Origin: Verrucomicrobiota bacterium
GTDB taxonomy: Bacteria > Verrucomicrobiota > Verrucomicrobiia > Chthoniobacterales > UBA10450
Direction: 5' to 3'
NCBI GenBank assembly: GCA_003218305.1
Contig: QHMY01000042.1
Span: 1 to 39,248, forward strand
Length of the DNA: 39,248 nucleotides
This document shows, piece after piece, positions 31,053 through 39,165 of this stretch (positions within the stretch are counted from its first letter, which is position 1; every line of letters starts with the position of its first letter). The translations under genes were made by a program, and so were the position numbers. The notes under the pieces were generated by a model, which saw only the letters and a list, made by a program, of their open reading frames with translations, did not search any database and had not been told where the DNA came from.

Positions 31053-31655
31053 TTACGATGATGTGGTCTGAACCGCCGTGATGCGCTGGAAGATGAAGAG
31101 CTTCTCATCATCGGCTTGGGCGTCATCGCTCAGCACTTTGGCGCTGATCGGGACGCCGGTCGCCGCGCCCTTATCAAAGTTCATATTGCCGCCCAGCGAG
31201 ATTTGTACCCGATGGAAGAAGAATCGCACCGGCACCAGCGTGCCACTGGCGAGCGGCGTCTTGCCCTCAAAGCCCAGCGTGTAAACGGTGCGCTGTGTGC
31301 GTCCACCGGCCTTGAGTTCCTTGTAGCCCGCTTGCGCTGCGCCGGCGGGTGTCGTGGTGATGTTGCCGCCAAAGACCAGTTGCAAATTCTCGGCGGTCAG
31401 TTCCGCCAACGTGGTTTGCAGCGTCAACTCCTCGGCGGTGATGGCGCTAAGGATCGGCGTCGATAGCTGTTGCACATCGACGTTAAATTCTGTGGTATTG
31501 ACGTTGAGCGTCAATGGCGCCAGCGTCAGCCCCATATAGTCCCATGCCCCTGCCCAATCCTCGCCAGCCGAGACGGTCGTCTCATCGGGCGGATTTGTGT
31601 CTTCCGGCGCGATGTAGATAAATGCGCCGCTGACTAAAACGTCTGACTGTGCCAT
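31053..31655 (-). CDS. Major tail (tube) protein
   Basis: 200 residues, beta-rich, with MAQSDVLVSGAFIYIAPE at the start and AQAGYKELKAGG, RTQRTVYTLGFEGKTPL, FFFHRVQISLGGNMNF in the middle. Size, position before the chaperones, and the tube-like pattern of a long loop plus beta sandwich support a tail tube protein. Confidence 0.85.
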   Translation of the reverse strand: MAQSDVLVSGAFIYIAPEDTNPPDETTVSAGEDWAGAWDYMGLTLAPLTLNVNTTEFNVDVQQLSTPILSAITAEELTLQTTLAELTAENLQLVFGGNITTTPAGAAQAGYKELKAGGRTQRTVYTLGFEGKTPLASGTLVPVRFFFHRVQISLGGNMNFDKGAATGVPISAKVLSDDAQADDEKLFIFQRITAVQTTSS

Positions 31656-31658
31656 TGT

Positions 31659-32012
31659 TTATGCTCCTCTGAGCGCGTTTTGGATGCGCTCGAATGCCGC
31701 CGGGCCAACGCCATCGACGGCGTAGATTGCGTCTTGGCTTGCCTTGCGGAGATCGTCTAAAGTGCGATAGCCCGCCGCCGTTAGGCTACGGGTCAGTTTG
31801 TCGTCAAATACACCGTCAAAGGGCAGCGCAGGTGTAGGCGCCGCTTCTTCTACCTTGTCATCCACCACGCCACGGATGCGGTGCAGCAGCCCCATCTCCT
31901 GAGCGTGCTCCAACGGCATTTCCGCCAGGCCGGGGCCATAGGCGATGGGCGTAGATTGCTTGCTCTCCCGGTAGAATTGCCGGTTGACCAGCGCCACAAC
32001 TACATTCGGCAT
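31659..32012 (-). CDS. 117-aa protein with C-terminal helix-hairpin-helix domain
   Basis: The N-terminal half is a small mixed fold (VALVNRQFYRESKQSTPIAY), followed by an acidic proline linker. Residues about 75-115 form a helix-hairpin-helix motif: LTAAGYRTLDDLRKASQDAI then VDGVGPAAFERIQNAL. HhH motifs usually bind DNA without sequence preference. Between the tail terminator and tail tube genes this is unusual; it may stabilise the portal or DNA end, or may be a protein-binding use of the fold. Confidence 0.7.
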   Translation of the reverse strand: MPNVVVALVNRQFYRESKQSTPIAYGPGLAEMPLEHAQEMGLLHRIRGVVDDKVEEAAPTPALPFDGVFDDKLTRSLTAAGYRTLDDLRKASQDAIYAVDGVGPAAFERIQNALRGA

Positions 32013-32021
32013 AGCACCTCC

Positions 32022-32408
32022 TTATGCCCACATCAGGGTCGAAAAGAAACAAAGGACGTAGACATAATCTGTCTGCGGCTCAACCAGCGTTTGCCCGGCA
32101 ATCTCCAAAAGCGCCGAGGCGATACCCGCCCCTTGCTTGTCGTCTAAAGCCGTGACCAGCGCCCGGTACAACGTCTGGGCATCGCCCTCTGATGCGCCAT
32201 AGCACTTAAACTGCCATGAGCTATCCAGGAGGGTGCGTGCATAGTCAAGCGTGCCACCACGCATCCGGTACACAAGCGCCTTACCCTGCGATGGCTTGTA
32301 GCCCACGGGCGGCGTTACATGCTCTTTCCAGATGCGGGCGCCGGTCAGTGCCGTCAGGCTGCTCTGGGCGGCCAGAAAGGTGTGCAGCACGGTTGGCGCG
32401 TCAATCAT
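32022..32408 (-). CDS. Tail terminator-like protein (DUF3168 type)
   Basis: The start at ATG 32408 (MIDAPTVLHTFLAAQSSLTA) overlaps the upstream TGA; a longer frame is not coupled. The pattern (short N-terminal helix, TGARIWKEHV, WQFKCYGASEGDAQTLYRAL, then a beta end) matches tail-terminator/completion proteins of HK97-like phages. It lies after the gp10-like neck gene, the usual place. Confidence 0.75.
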   Translation of the reverse strand: MIDAPTVLHTFLAAQSSLTALTGARIWKEHVTPPVGYKPSQGKALVYRMRGGTLDYARTLLDSSWQFKCYGASEGDAQTLYRALVTALDDKQGAGIASALLEIAGQTLVEPQTDYVYVLCFFSTLMWA

Positions 32409-32782
32409 TTGGTCGCCGCTACCTTTTGCACGGCGTTGTAGATAAAGCTGGTGCGCTCCTCGACCCAGATGGCATAGTCGGCTGCCCACGCTGCCACGGC
32501 ACCGACTCTGGGCGGCGGGACGGCGCTATCGACGCTCCTCCGCTTCTCGGTGCGCCCGGTGTGGCGACTCAGGTATTCGCCATCCTTCCAGCGTTCGTCA
32601 AAGGTATTTAGCCCCGACGAGCTATTGACGTAGGCAGAGGCCGACAAGAATCCTGTATCGATGGGCGGGTCACTGGCGGCGATGATCCTGAGCGCCAACT
32701 TGTCGATCTCCTCAATCGCCAAGCCATCGACCTTGACCATCAGCGCCTGTGGATTCCATTCGACTTTGTAGGTTGCGGCCAT
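32405..32782 (-). CDS. HK97 gp10-like neck/tail completion protein
   Basis: 125 residues. The pattern IASDPPIDTGFLSASAYVNS and VGAVAAWAADYAIWVEERTSF matches HK97-gp10-like proteins, which have P-x-D-T-G-x-L-x-x-S and a Y-A-x-x-V/W-E motif. These proteins finish the head-tail joint. It overlaps the tail terminator start by four bases. Confidence 0.85.
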   Translation of the reverse strand: MAATYKVEWNPQALMVKVDGLAIEEIDKLALRIIAASDPPIDTGFLSASAYVNSSSGLNTFDERWKDGEYLSRHTGRTEKRRSVDSAVPPPRVGAVAAWAADYAIWVEERTSFIYNAVQKVAATK

Positions 32783-32784
32783 CG

Positions 32785-33348
32785 TTACACGCGCTCTCTG
32801 TGGGCTTGCTCAGGCTTGCCCAGGCCGATTTGCTGCACCCTGGAGGCGATCACGTTGTACCAGCGGATGTTGTAATGGGCGGCGAAGATGCTGGCGATAA
32901 AACTGAAATCGCCAGCATAGTCGGCGCTAAAATACTTGGCGTGCGCTTGCCACACTTCCCGCCGTACCACGTAGGCGCTGCATCCGATGTCGCCTTGTAC
33001 GGGACGCTTGCCCCATGACTTGTTGGGCAGAATGCCGCGCGGCCCATGATCCATCTTGACCATGATCACGTCTGGGTTGTGCGCCTCGGTAATGTCCAGC
33101 AGGTCGTTATAGAAGGTTGGGCGAATGCACAGGTCGTCATCGTCCAGTATCCAGATATATAGCCCCTCTAGATTGGGCGCGTAGGCTGCCATGTTGGTGT
33201 AGCTCCATCCAATGCCGCGCCCCACATCGTCGGGCAAGAAGGTGTGCCGCAGCCAAGCCCCCTTGAGCATTTCGATGCTGGCGCGGTTGTGGCGTAGCAG
33301 ATGCGGTCTGCGATAGCACCTTGTCAGCACCTCAAGAAACGGCGGCAA
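32785..33348 (-). CDS. GT-A type glycosyltransferase, copy 2
   Basis: TTG start at 33348 with AAGGGGG seven bases before it. The 187-residue protein begins PFLEVLTRCYRRPHLL, the nucleotide-sugar-binding start of GT-A (GT2-like) enzymes. IWILDDDDLC (Asp69-72) forms the metal-binding acidic motif. It is shorter than most GT2 enzymes, so a compact or partial fold. It overlaps the first glycosyltransferase gene by 17 bases. A virion or host-envelope target is inferred. Confidence 0.75.
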   Translation of the reverse strand: MPPFLEVLTRCYRRPHLLRHNRASIEMLKGAWLRHTFLPDDVGRGIGWSYTNMAAYAPNLEGLYIWILDDDDLCIRPTFYNDLLDITEAHNPDVIMVKMDHGPRGILPNKSWGKRPVQGDIGCSAYVVRREVWQAHAKYFSADYAGDFSFIASIFAAHYNIRWYNVIASRVQQIGLGKPEQAHRERV

Positions 33349-34135
33349 CTTGCGCCCCCTTGCTCATATTGGTGATGGTGGCGTAGCCCAAGCGATTCAA
33401 CGTCTCGGCGCGGTCGATGGGCATACTGTAATAGCTGCCCTTCTTCATCGGCTTTTCGATACCGTGAAAGCCGGTTGGCGCATCCCTGAGCGCCAACACA
33501 CGCCCGATGATGCTATCGGTCACAAAAGGCCAGAGCACCGTGCCATCTTCCTTGATATGCCCGCACAGCACATCGAAACGGGCGATCTGTTCGACGCCGC
33601 GCGAGATACAGTCGCCGGCAAAACCGACATCGCCGGCATCGTCCTTGTCTTTGCTGCGAATCGAGATGCGCTCCAGCACCGCACGGCGGATCAGCGTGCA
33701 GCCCCAACCGACGCCGCCCACTTTGCCCCATCCCTGGCGGCGATATTCTGCGACCTCATTCGGGTACATGCTGAGTGTGCAGCCCGTCGCTCGCTTGTCT
33801 TTGTAGCGCCAGGCGTTGAGCGTGGGCGTACCATGCCGCAGCAGATAGACGCCATAGACGACTTGCCCGTGCGACGCATAGAGCTTTTGGATGGCGTCGG
33901 GCGGCAAGATCATGTCATCCTCGACGGTTAACATGGCGTCATGTTTACTCGCCAGGAATAGCTCGCGCGCCCGCTGGTACTGGGCGATGACATTGCGGAT
34001 TTTGTCGCCAGGGTAGGGGTTGTGATAGCCCACTTCCCAGACGTACTCAATATCGGTCTGTTGCGCTTCGATGCTCGCCTTTGTCTCTGGGCGGAGTTGA
34101 TCGCCGATGGTCGGTGTGAAGACGAAGATGCTCAT
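33332..34135 (-). CDS. GT-A type glycosyltransferase, copy 1
   Basis: 267 residues, starting MSIFVFTPTIGDQLRPETKA, with the acidic motif LTVEDDMILPP (Glu72, Asp73, Asp74), YGVYLLRHG, and GGVGWGCTLIRRAVLE, a typical acceptor-side loop of GT-A enzymes. The C-terminal part has GHIKEDGTVLWPF. It lies in the late operon between head-closure and neck genes, together with a second glycosyltransferase. This suggests glycosylation of virion proteins or of the host surface during lytic growth. Confidence 0.8.
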   Translation of the reverse strand: MSIFVFTPTIGDQLRPETKASIEAQQTDIEYVWEVGYHNPYPGDKIRNVIAQYQRARELFLASKHDAMLTVEDDMILPPDAIQKLYASHGQVVYGVYLLRHGTPTLNAWRYKDKRATGCTLSMYPNEVAEYRRQGWGKVGGVGWGCTLIRRAVLERISIRSKDKDDAGDVGFAGDCISRGVEQIARFDVLCGHIKEDGTVLWPFVTDSIIGRVLALRDAPTGFHGIEKPMKKGSYYSMPIDRAETLNRLGYATITNMSKGAQVAAVS

Positions 34136-34515
34136 TCTGTCACCAGTCTGAGCTTGGCAACCATCGTCATATAATCCACCGTCGGCCCCGCCACGATCTC
34201 ATAGGTCAGCGGACTCAGTATCGCCAGCCCGTGAATGTGCGTCACCTGCACCCGATCATCGGGCAGCAGCACGCTATCCCGTGGCAGATAGAGCGTGGCG
34301 TCCACCTGCGGAACTGCCGTGCCCGCCATTGCGTCAAAGTCTGGACGCCCATCGAACAGGCAGGCCAGGCTTGCGCCGGCTGGATAGGTCGGCTTGCCAT
34401 AGCCCTGATCGGATGGTGCGGTGTAGACCAGCCGCTTACAGGTATCCATATACATCGGCTTAACATTGCCGATGACTTGGTTGTACTGGCTGGTCGTTAC
34501 GTAGGTGCCGCTCAT
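34132..34515 (-). CDS. Head closure (stopper) protein
   Basis: 127 residues, beta-rich (KRLVYTAPSDQGYGKPTYP, ATLYLPRDSVLLPDDRVQVT, LTYEIVAGPTVDY). The D-R-V/I-x-V pattern and position after the connector fit the SPP1 gp16/HK97 gp7-like stopper. Four-base overlaps join it to both neighbours. Confidence 0.75.
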   Translation of the reverse strand: MSGTYVTTSQYNQVIGNVKPMYMDTCKRLVYTAPSDQGYGKPTYPAGASLACLFDGRPDFDAMAGTAVPQVDATLYLPRDSVLLPDDRVQVTHIHGLAILSPLTYEIVAGPTVDYMTMVAKLRLVTE

Positions 34516-34940
34516 AGCGTGGTCGGCTCCGGCTGAATCCAGTCCAGGTTAAGATAACCCATACTCATGCCCTCGCCAGTCACGCTGTAGCCGAGTTGGG
34601 AACAGCGGGTAGCGGCGTCATCCATCATCGTCTTGACGTGCATCCGCTGGTCGGTGAAGTTGACCGAGTTACCGCCCAGCGATAGGTTGGTGCGGTCGCC
34701 CAACTGCCGCCAGATGCGGCGGGCGGCGTAGTATTCGGCCAACGTCTCCGCCGCCTCTTCTTGGCTATCTTCCAGCGTCGCCGTCGCCAAGTTCGCACGC
34801 GCCACACCGAGCTTACGCAAAGCCGCATCCACATCTTCCTTGAAGCCAACCAGCGGGTCACTGTTCTGACCGATGGCGGCGCCCAAGTTGCTGAACTGCG
34901 AGTTTAGATAAGCGGCGATGTGGCCGCGGGTGAGGGTCAT
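34512..34940 (-). CDS. Head-tail connector (adaptor) protein
   Basis: The start at ATG 34940 (MTLTRGHIAAYLNSQFS) has AAGGGG upstream; the longer frame is not supported. 142 residues, mostly helical (VDAALRKLGVARANLATATL, TLAEYYAARRIWRQLGD), with a flat C-terminus. This is the helical bundle expected for the ring between portal and stopper. Confidence 0.7.
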   Translation of the reverse strand: MTLTRGHIAAYLNSQFSNLGAAIGQNSDPLVGFKEDVDAALRKLGVARANLATATLEDSQEEAAETLAEYYAARRIWRQLGDRTNLSLGGNSVNFTDQRMHVKTMMDDAATRCSQLGYSVTGEGMSMGYLNLDWIQPEPTTL

Positions 34941-34950
34941 GGGTCGCCCC

Positions 34951-35469
34951 TTAGTTATTACTGGTCGAACGCTGAATCCAGTTTGTACCGTCACTCACCA
35001 GGATCAGCGTGTCATATTGCCCAAGCGCGATGTTGCCCGACAATTTGAGCGTGCCGGTATCGGTGAAGGTGATGGTCGTATTGGCGACGTTGGTCAGTAG
35101 CAGGGTCTTACCCGCCGCACCAACGGTGATGGTCGCCGTTCCCACCGAGCCGGTCGAACTAATCGGCTGATAGGCGCCGAGCGGCGTCAGCGTGCTGTTG
35201 GCGGTCACGGTCAGCATCGATGCTGGGGTCAGCGTCACATCACCGCCAAATACGGTGTCGTCTGTCACGGCGAGGTCATCACCTACCGTCACATCATCGG
35301 ATGTCGTCACCGCGCCGGTAAAAGCAGACGTGGTGCGTACGGTCAATTTACGGACAATCAGCCACGGTGCATTTTCATGCGGGATGACTTGCGCCGAGAT
35401 GGGCGTCACCAAAGCCAACAGGAGAAGCACCAACGCAAGCGATACTTTGCCGCGCCATTTACGCATCAT
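34951..35469 (-). CDS. 172-aa signal-peptide protein in the head operon
   Basis: The start at 35469 (MMRKWRGK; the adjacent ATG at 35466 is equally possible) has AAGGGAGG upstream. A classic Sec signal peptide is followed by a likely cleavage site: positive MRKWRGK, then hydrophobic VSLALVLLLLALV, then PISAQ. The rest is a beta-repeat region (VTTSDDVTVGDDLAVTDDTV) ending GQYDTLILVSDGTNW, similar by eye to phage fibre or decoration proteins. A secreted product in the middle of the head genes is unexpected; surface-exposed lysogen protein or receptor-blocking factor are possibilities. Confidence 0.65.
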   Translation of the reverse strand: MMRKWRGKVSLALVLLLLALVTPISAQVIPHENAPWLIVRKLTVRTTSAFTGAVTTSDDVTVGDDLAVTDDTVFGGDVTLTPASMLTVTANSTLTPLGAYQPISSTGSVGTATITVGAAGKTLLLTNVANTTITFTDTGTLKLSGNIALGQYDTLILVSDGTNWIQRSTSNN

Positions 35470-35848
35470 TTTTGCCTCCCTTGCCCTTCGGCTTGGCAGT
35501 CTCATCCATCACGGTTTTGCTGCCATCCTGCACAATCTCGACCGTCTCGACTGTGACCGGCCCAACGGCGTCGGCGGGCGTTGACGGCTCTTGGGCGGTG
35601 TTAGCCGTCAATGCCGCTACCTGCTCCTCCAACGCCGCTACCTGCTCCTCCAACGCCGCGATGCGCTTGTTGGCGGCCTTATTCGCTTCGTCAACCTTGT
35701 CTGCGACACGCTCCAGGGTCATGATCAATGCCATTTCAGCATCGCCCCTGGCAGTGGCGTGAAGGTCAACGGGTTTATGTCCCAACGTGCGGGACAGACG
35801 TTGTAATGCGTCTGCCCGCCGTGTTGCTTTTGCCCCTGCACTAGCCAT
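35459..35848 (-). CDS. 129-aa coiled-coil protein with tandem heptads
   Basis: A basic N-terminus, then a helix with perfect heptads (RIAALEEQVAALEEQVAAL). They are coded by two exact copies of a 21-base unit (35613-35633 and 35634-35654). The C-terminus is acidic then Lys/Gly-rich. It directly follows the major capsid gene, and the start of the next gene lies inside its end. It may be a head-associated oligomer. The tandem repeat could vary in copy number. Confidence 0.65.
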   Translation of the reverse strand: MASAGAKATRRADALQRLSRTLGHKPVDLHATARGDAEMALIMTLERVADKVDEANKAANKRIAALEEQVAALEEQVAALTANTAQEPSTPADAVGPVTVETVEIVQDGSKTVMDETAKPKGKGGKNDA

Positions 35849-35859
35849 GATGTCCTCCT

Positions 35860-36960
35860 TTAGACGGGCAACGGCGCATCATAGCCGGTGGGGATGGCGT
35901 AGCTGGCGTTGCCGATGCGGGTGACGCAAGCGGCGACACGGTTGGAGACGCCAAAGCCGGCCCAGCGCAAGAGTCGCTGCCCCATGTGGTTGCCGTCTAC
36001 GTCAAAGCCCTCAGTGAAGAGCCCTTGCAAAGCGGGCGTAGCCAGTTCGCGCATCTTCATGAACGGCCCGGCGCCAAGCGCCACGGTGATCATGATGTCA
36101 TCCGGCAGGCGCCCCCACTCGACAATCCAGTTGTTAGAGCTTTGCGTCTTGCCCAGGATTTCGTCGCCAGGGCCGAGAATCGAAGCCGGCGCGCTCGGCA
36201 AGTTATTGCCGTCCATGTAGTTGATGTCGGGGTCGTCTACCTCGATAAACTCAGCCAACGCCGTAGCGGTCGCCACCAGCGCAGTTGGAATATAGGAAAC
36301 GAATGGCCCGGTGTTGGTGGGATGCTCGATCAACTCAGCGCGCGCCGTCGAGAATGGGTTGGCATTGTCGGCAATCGCCGCGGCTTGCGCCAAGTAGTGA
36401 TTGTCGGCTGATTGGCTGCCGCCACGCCGCATGTAGGTCACGCTGTCGTTGTTGGCGAGCGGCAAGACTGAGATGCTACCCAAGCCTTTGGCGCTGCTGC
36501 CATCGCCATACTTGTCGATAAAGGTCAAGGTCACGTTGTCGAAGAGTGCGGCGAGCATGTGACGAATGCGCCAGTCGGCGTCTTTCTGGAAGGCGTCATC
36601 TGTGATGCGATCCGCCTCAGCAACGGTCAGAAACTCACGAGTGATGCGGTTTGTCCCCCACGCAGTACCAGCGCCATAGACGGGGTAGCCTACGGTATAG
36701 TTACCACTTGGCACGACGGGCAACGGGTTGCCGTCTGGGGTCAGTGGCTGCAATGTGCCGCCACCCGGCAGTTCGATATACTCCTGCACCATCGTGGTAC
36801 GCATCACCCAACTCGCCATCATCGAGTCGACGACACGGTTATACTCGTCAACCGACGCCTGTACAGCTTGATAGACCCGGTCCACGCCAACGACGTTGAT
36901 GCGAGTGCCGTACAAATCCTCAAGGCCGATGAAGCCATAGTTCAGTACATTGTTAGCCAT
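35860..36960 (-). CDS. Major capsid protein
   Basis: 366 residues following the decoration gene. Features are an N-terminal amphipathic arm (NYGFIGLEDLYGTRINVVGV), a conserved-looking P-domain with ITREFLTVAEADRITDDAFQ, and a long beta/alpha C-terminus with WGRLPDDIMITVALGAGPF. It has no long N-terminal prohead scaffold, which is separate here (37399-37974). HK97-type fold is expected. Size and position are right for a siphovirus major capsid protein. Confidence 0.85.
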   Translation of the reverse strand: MANNVLNYGFIGLEDLYGTRINVVGVDRVYQAVQASVDEYNRVVDSMMASWVMRTTMVQEYIELPGGGTLQPLTPDGNPLPVVPSGNYTVGYPVYGAGTAWGTNRITREFLTVAEADRITDDAFQKDADWRIRHMLAALFDNVTLTFIDKYGDGSSAKGLGSISVLPLANNDSVTYMRRGGSQSADNHYLAQAAAIADNANPFSTARAELIEHPTNTGPFVSYIPTALVATATALAEFIEVDDPDINYMDGNNLPSAPASILGPGDEILGKTQSSNNWIVEWGRLPDDIMITVALGAGPFMKMRELATPALQGLFTEGFDVDGNHMGQRLLRWAGFGVSNRVAACVTRIGNASYAIPTGYDAPLPV

Positions 36961-36973
36961 GATTCATCGCTCC

Positions 36974-37378
36974 TTATAGGTCAACTAACAAAAGTTTATC
37001 GGCGGTCGTGTTGCCCCATGCGGCAATCACACGCCCGACGATGACCGACTGCGATCCTGCGGTATTGGCGAGTGTTCCGTCCGTATCCGACAGGTAGATC
37101 GGCACGCCATAACTGTAAGAACTCAGCGCGTCGCCGATGTCCAGCACGCCTTTTTTCATCGGCGTAATGGTTTCACCCGCCACAGCCGAGTTCACGGCGA
37201 TACCGCGAATCTGATTCTCCGTGGTATCGCTACCATTGCCCGGCGTGTATTTGCCGGTTGTGGCATCTTCACGTACCGGGACGCCGGCGGCCACAGTTTC
37301 ATTCACCGGGCCATCCGGCATCATTTCCCAAATGGCGACGATGCGAACATCAGCCGCCGTAATTGCTAGGTTTGTCAT
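36974..37378 (-). CDS. Head decoration protein
   Basis: 134 residues, beta-rich. VPVREDATTGKYTPGNGSD and IRGIAVNSAVAGETITPMKK are typical of the gpD/SHP-like decoration proteins that bind capsid three-fold sites. It lies between scaffold and capsid genes, the usual position. Confidence 0.8.
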   Translation of the reverse strand: MTNLAITAADVRIVAIWEMMPDGPVNETVAAGVPVREDATTGKYTPGNGSDTTENQIRGIAVNSAVAGETITPMKKGVLDIGDALSSYSYGVPIYLSDTDGTLANTAGSQSVIVGRVIAAWGNTTADKLLLVDL

Positions 37379-37398
37379 GTGCTACTCTCTCCCCGCGC

Positions 37399-37974
37399 TT
37401 AGCGGTATCGATGCGCCGCTGCCTTTTGCCAAGCGGCGCGCTTGTCCTCTTGTGCCTTCGTTGCACCCGCCATGCCGACCGCTTTCGGCCTTGTGCCGTT
37501 GCCGGGAACGATGGCAGTCGTGCCCATCATCTCCTGCGCCAACGGGCGAAAGCGTTTCGCCCACTCCAGCATTTCGTTGACCGGCATCTCAGCCGTCGGG
37601 AATAGACCCTTGACCTTCTCCGGCCACTGGTCGATCTCCGCCTTGAGTTGCTCAGCCACCACCGGCGCCAACTTGTCATACTCGTCTGCTTTAGCCTTGT
37701 AGCCGTCAATGGTTTTGCCGCGCTCTTCCGCCAACTGCTGCCATTGCGCCTGCTCGACCATCTGCTTCTCTTTGGCCTTTTGCGCCTCAGAAGATGCAGC
37801 TTCCTTCTCCGCCCGAAGTGCCTTGAGTTCTTTGTTGATCTCATCGAAGCGCGACTTGGGTATCATCTGATCGGCTGGAGTCTCGGTTGTCTGCGCCCCC
37901 GCGGGCGGTGTCGCCGTGGTCTGTGATGCCGCTGTCGCTGTCGTCTCGGTGGTTGGCACTGTTTCTTCTGACAT
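37399..37974 (-). CDS. Scaffolding protein
   Basis: 191 residues. A Thr/Pro/Ala-rich N-terminus (about 1-38) is followed by a long coiled-coil (DEINKELKALRAEKEAASSE, KAKEKQMVEQAQWQQLAEER) and a basic C-terminus (KRAAWQKAAAHRYR) that would bind capsid subunits. Composition and position directly before the decoration and capsid genes identify it as a scaffold. AAAGGA stands upstream of ATG 37974. Confidence 0.85.
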   Translation of the reverse strand: MSEETVPTTETTATAASQTTATPPAGAQTTETPADQMIPKSRFDEINKELKALRAEKEAASSEAQKAKEKQMVEQAQWQQLAEERGKTIDGYKAKADEYDKLAPVVAEQLKAEIDQWPEKVKGLFPTAEMPVNEMLEWAKRFRPLAQEMMGTTAIVPGNGTRPKAVGMAGATKAQEDKRAAWQKAAAHRYR

Positions 37975-38032
37975 TGCTGTCTGTCCTTTCGCCCTTACGA
38001 GTTTTGCGCCGATACGCGGCGTGGGCTGGAAA

Positions 38033-38074
38033 TGAAAAAAGGCGACAGCCAGACCGAAGTCTGATTGTCGCCTT
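38033..38074 (-). terminator. Intrinsic terminator with UUCG loop inside the late operon
   Basis: On the minus strand the 9-bp stem AAGGCGACA/TGTCGCCTT (38066-38074 with 38039-38047) encloses an inner stem CAGAC/GTCTG with the stable loop TTCG. TTTTTT follows it (38035-38040). It lies between the 72-aa gene and the scaffold gene. It should end or reduce transcription coming from the portal side, so scaffold and capsid genes may have a separate promoter in the 60-base gap or depend on antitermination. Confidence 0.9.
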
Positions 38075-38098
38075 GTGGTTTCCCTTTGGGCTGATATT

Positions 38099-38317
38099 CT
38101 ATTCGTGCTGCTTACGTGCTTGCTTGCCTGTCATCAACACGGGATAGCCAAGCAATCTGCGAAGTTGATGGATACGAGCCAACAAAAGATTATGTTCGCT
38201 CTCCAACTCCGTGCGGCTCACCACAACTACGCTAGGTGGCCCTGCATCCATAGTAGCACGATTCGCCTCTGGTATCAATAGGGCGGATGTTGCGTATTCC
38301 GTGCGTTGTTCGCTCAT
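38099..38317 (-). CDS. 72-aa hypothetical protein after minor head gene
   Basis: The start at ATG 38317 (MSEQRTEYATSAL) overlaps the minor head stop by four bases. The middle is helical (SRTELESEHNLLLARIHQLR) with a basic end (TGKQARKQHE). It ends about 25 bases before the strong terminator. Function unknown; a head-associated small protein is likely. Confidence 0.6.
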   Translation of the reverse strand: MSEQRTEYATSALLIPEANRATMDAGPPSVVVVSRTELESEHNLLLARIHQLRRLLGYPVLMTGKQARKQHE

Positions 38318-39165
38318 GTTGTTAACGCCTTCCACGCCTTCATATCAAAGTAGACTTCGCGGCGACACTTGCACAATCCGCGCCCCTTACAGACAGTGCC
38401 TGGGAATGGCCCTTGCTTTGGAAGATATGGACTTCCATGTGCAGCATCAAGGCAAGGTCCACAGGTCGTTGGCGAGTCAACGGAGATATAACGGCAAACG
38501 TAGCCGTCGCCGCGATTCTCCACTGTCTCATTGGCTTTGAACCATTGCGCCCAACCCACGCCCCCATATTGCCTAATTCTCGCCTGTAAATATGGTTCGC
38601 TAAAGTCAGCACCTATCGCGCGCTGTACGCTGATCTCACCTGCGAATCTGTGCAAGTACGCCTGTTGTTTCACGGCCAATCCGCTTGCCTCGCTTACCTC
38701 ATCAATCGTCAACGGTCTGCCCAATCCTGCGGTCGTCATTCTTGCGATAAAAGCCCGTTGCTCAAATATCATTTTCTTGTGCCAGAATGCTACGTCGCCA
38801 CCTTCGGCTAATGCGTGGGTGTAACCCGCAACAGCGTTGTCATAATTCTGTCTAAAGTGTTCCCGCAGCCGCTCGCGCAAAAACTGTTTGACTTCGGGCG
38901 GCGTCTCCTTGCTCACCGGCTTGGTCGCCGCCGCCAAGAAGGGCGCCGCCTGTTTGGGCGTCAGTCGCACCGCCACGTCTGACATGGCGACCGCCAACTC
39001 CTGCGTCGTCAAGCGCACCGGCAAGTCGCTCGGTGGCACGGGCAGGTCAGACGTGGCGATCTCGCCCAAGTCAAAGCTCACCACGATGTCAGCCGCTTGT
39101 GCCGCCGTCAGCCGCCCATTGTTGACGAGCAGACGGAGCAGAGCGCCCAGTTCCTGCCTATCCAT
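38314..39165 (-). CDS. Minor head protein (SPP1 gp7/F-like morphogenesis)
   Basis: 283 residues. Helical N-terminal about 110 residues with repeated VRLT-x-x segments (SDLPVRLTTQELAVAM, SDVAVRLTPKQAAPF). A C-terminal phage head morphogenesis domain has YISVDSPTTCGPCLDAAHG and GPFPGTVCKGRGLCKCRREV. The C-x-x-C and C-x-C ligands suggest a metal site, as in this family. It follows the portal gene and helps build the head vertex. ATG 39165 overlaps the end of the portal gene. Confidence 0.85.
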   Translation of the reverse strand: MDRQELGALLRLLVNNGRLTAAQAADIVVSFDLGEIATSDLPVPPSDLPVRLTTQELAVAMSDVAVRLTPKQAAPFLAAATKPVSKETPPEVKQFLRERLREHFRQNYDNAVAGYTHALAEGGDVAFWHKKMIFEQRAFIARMTTAGLGRPLTIDEVSEASGLAVKQQAYLHRFAGEISVQRAIGADFSEPYLQARIRQYGGVGWAQWFKANETVENRGDGYVCRYISVDSPTTCGPCLDAAHGSPYLPKQGPFPGTVCKGRGLCKCRREVYFDMKAWKALTT

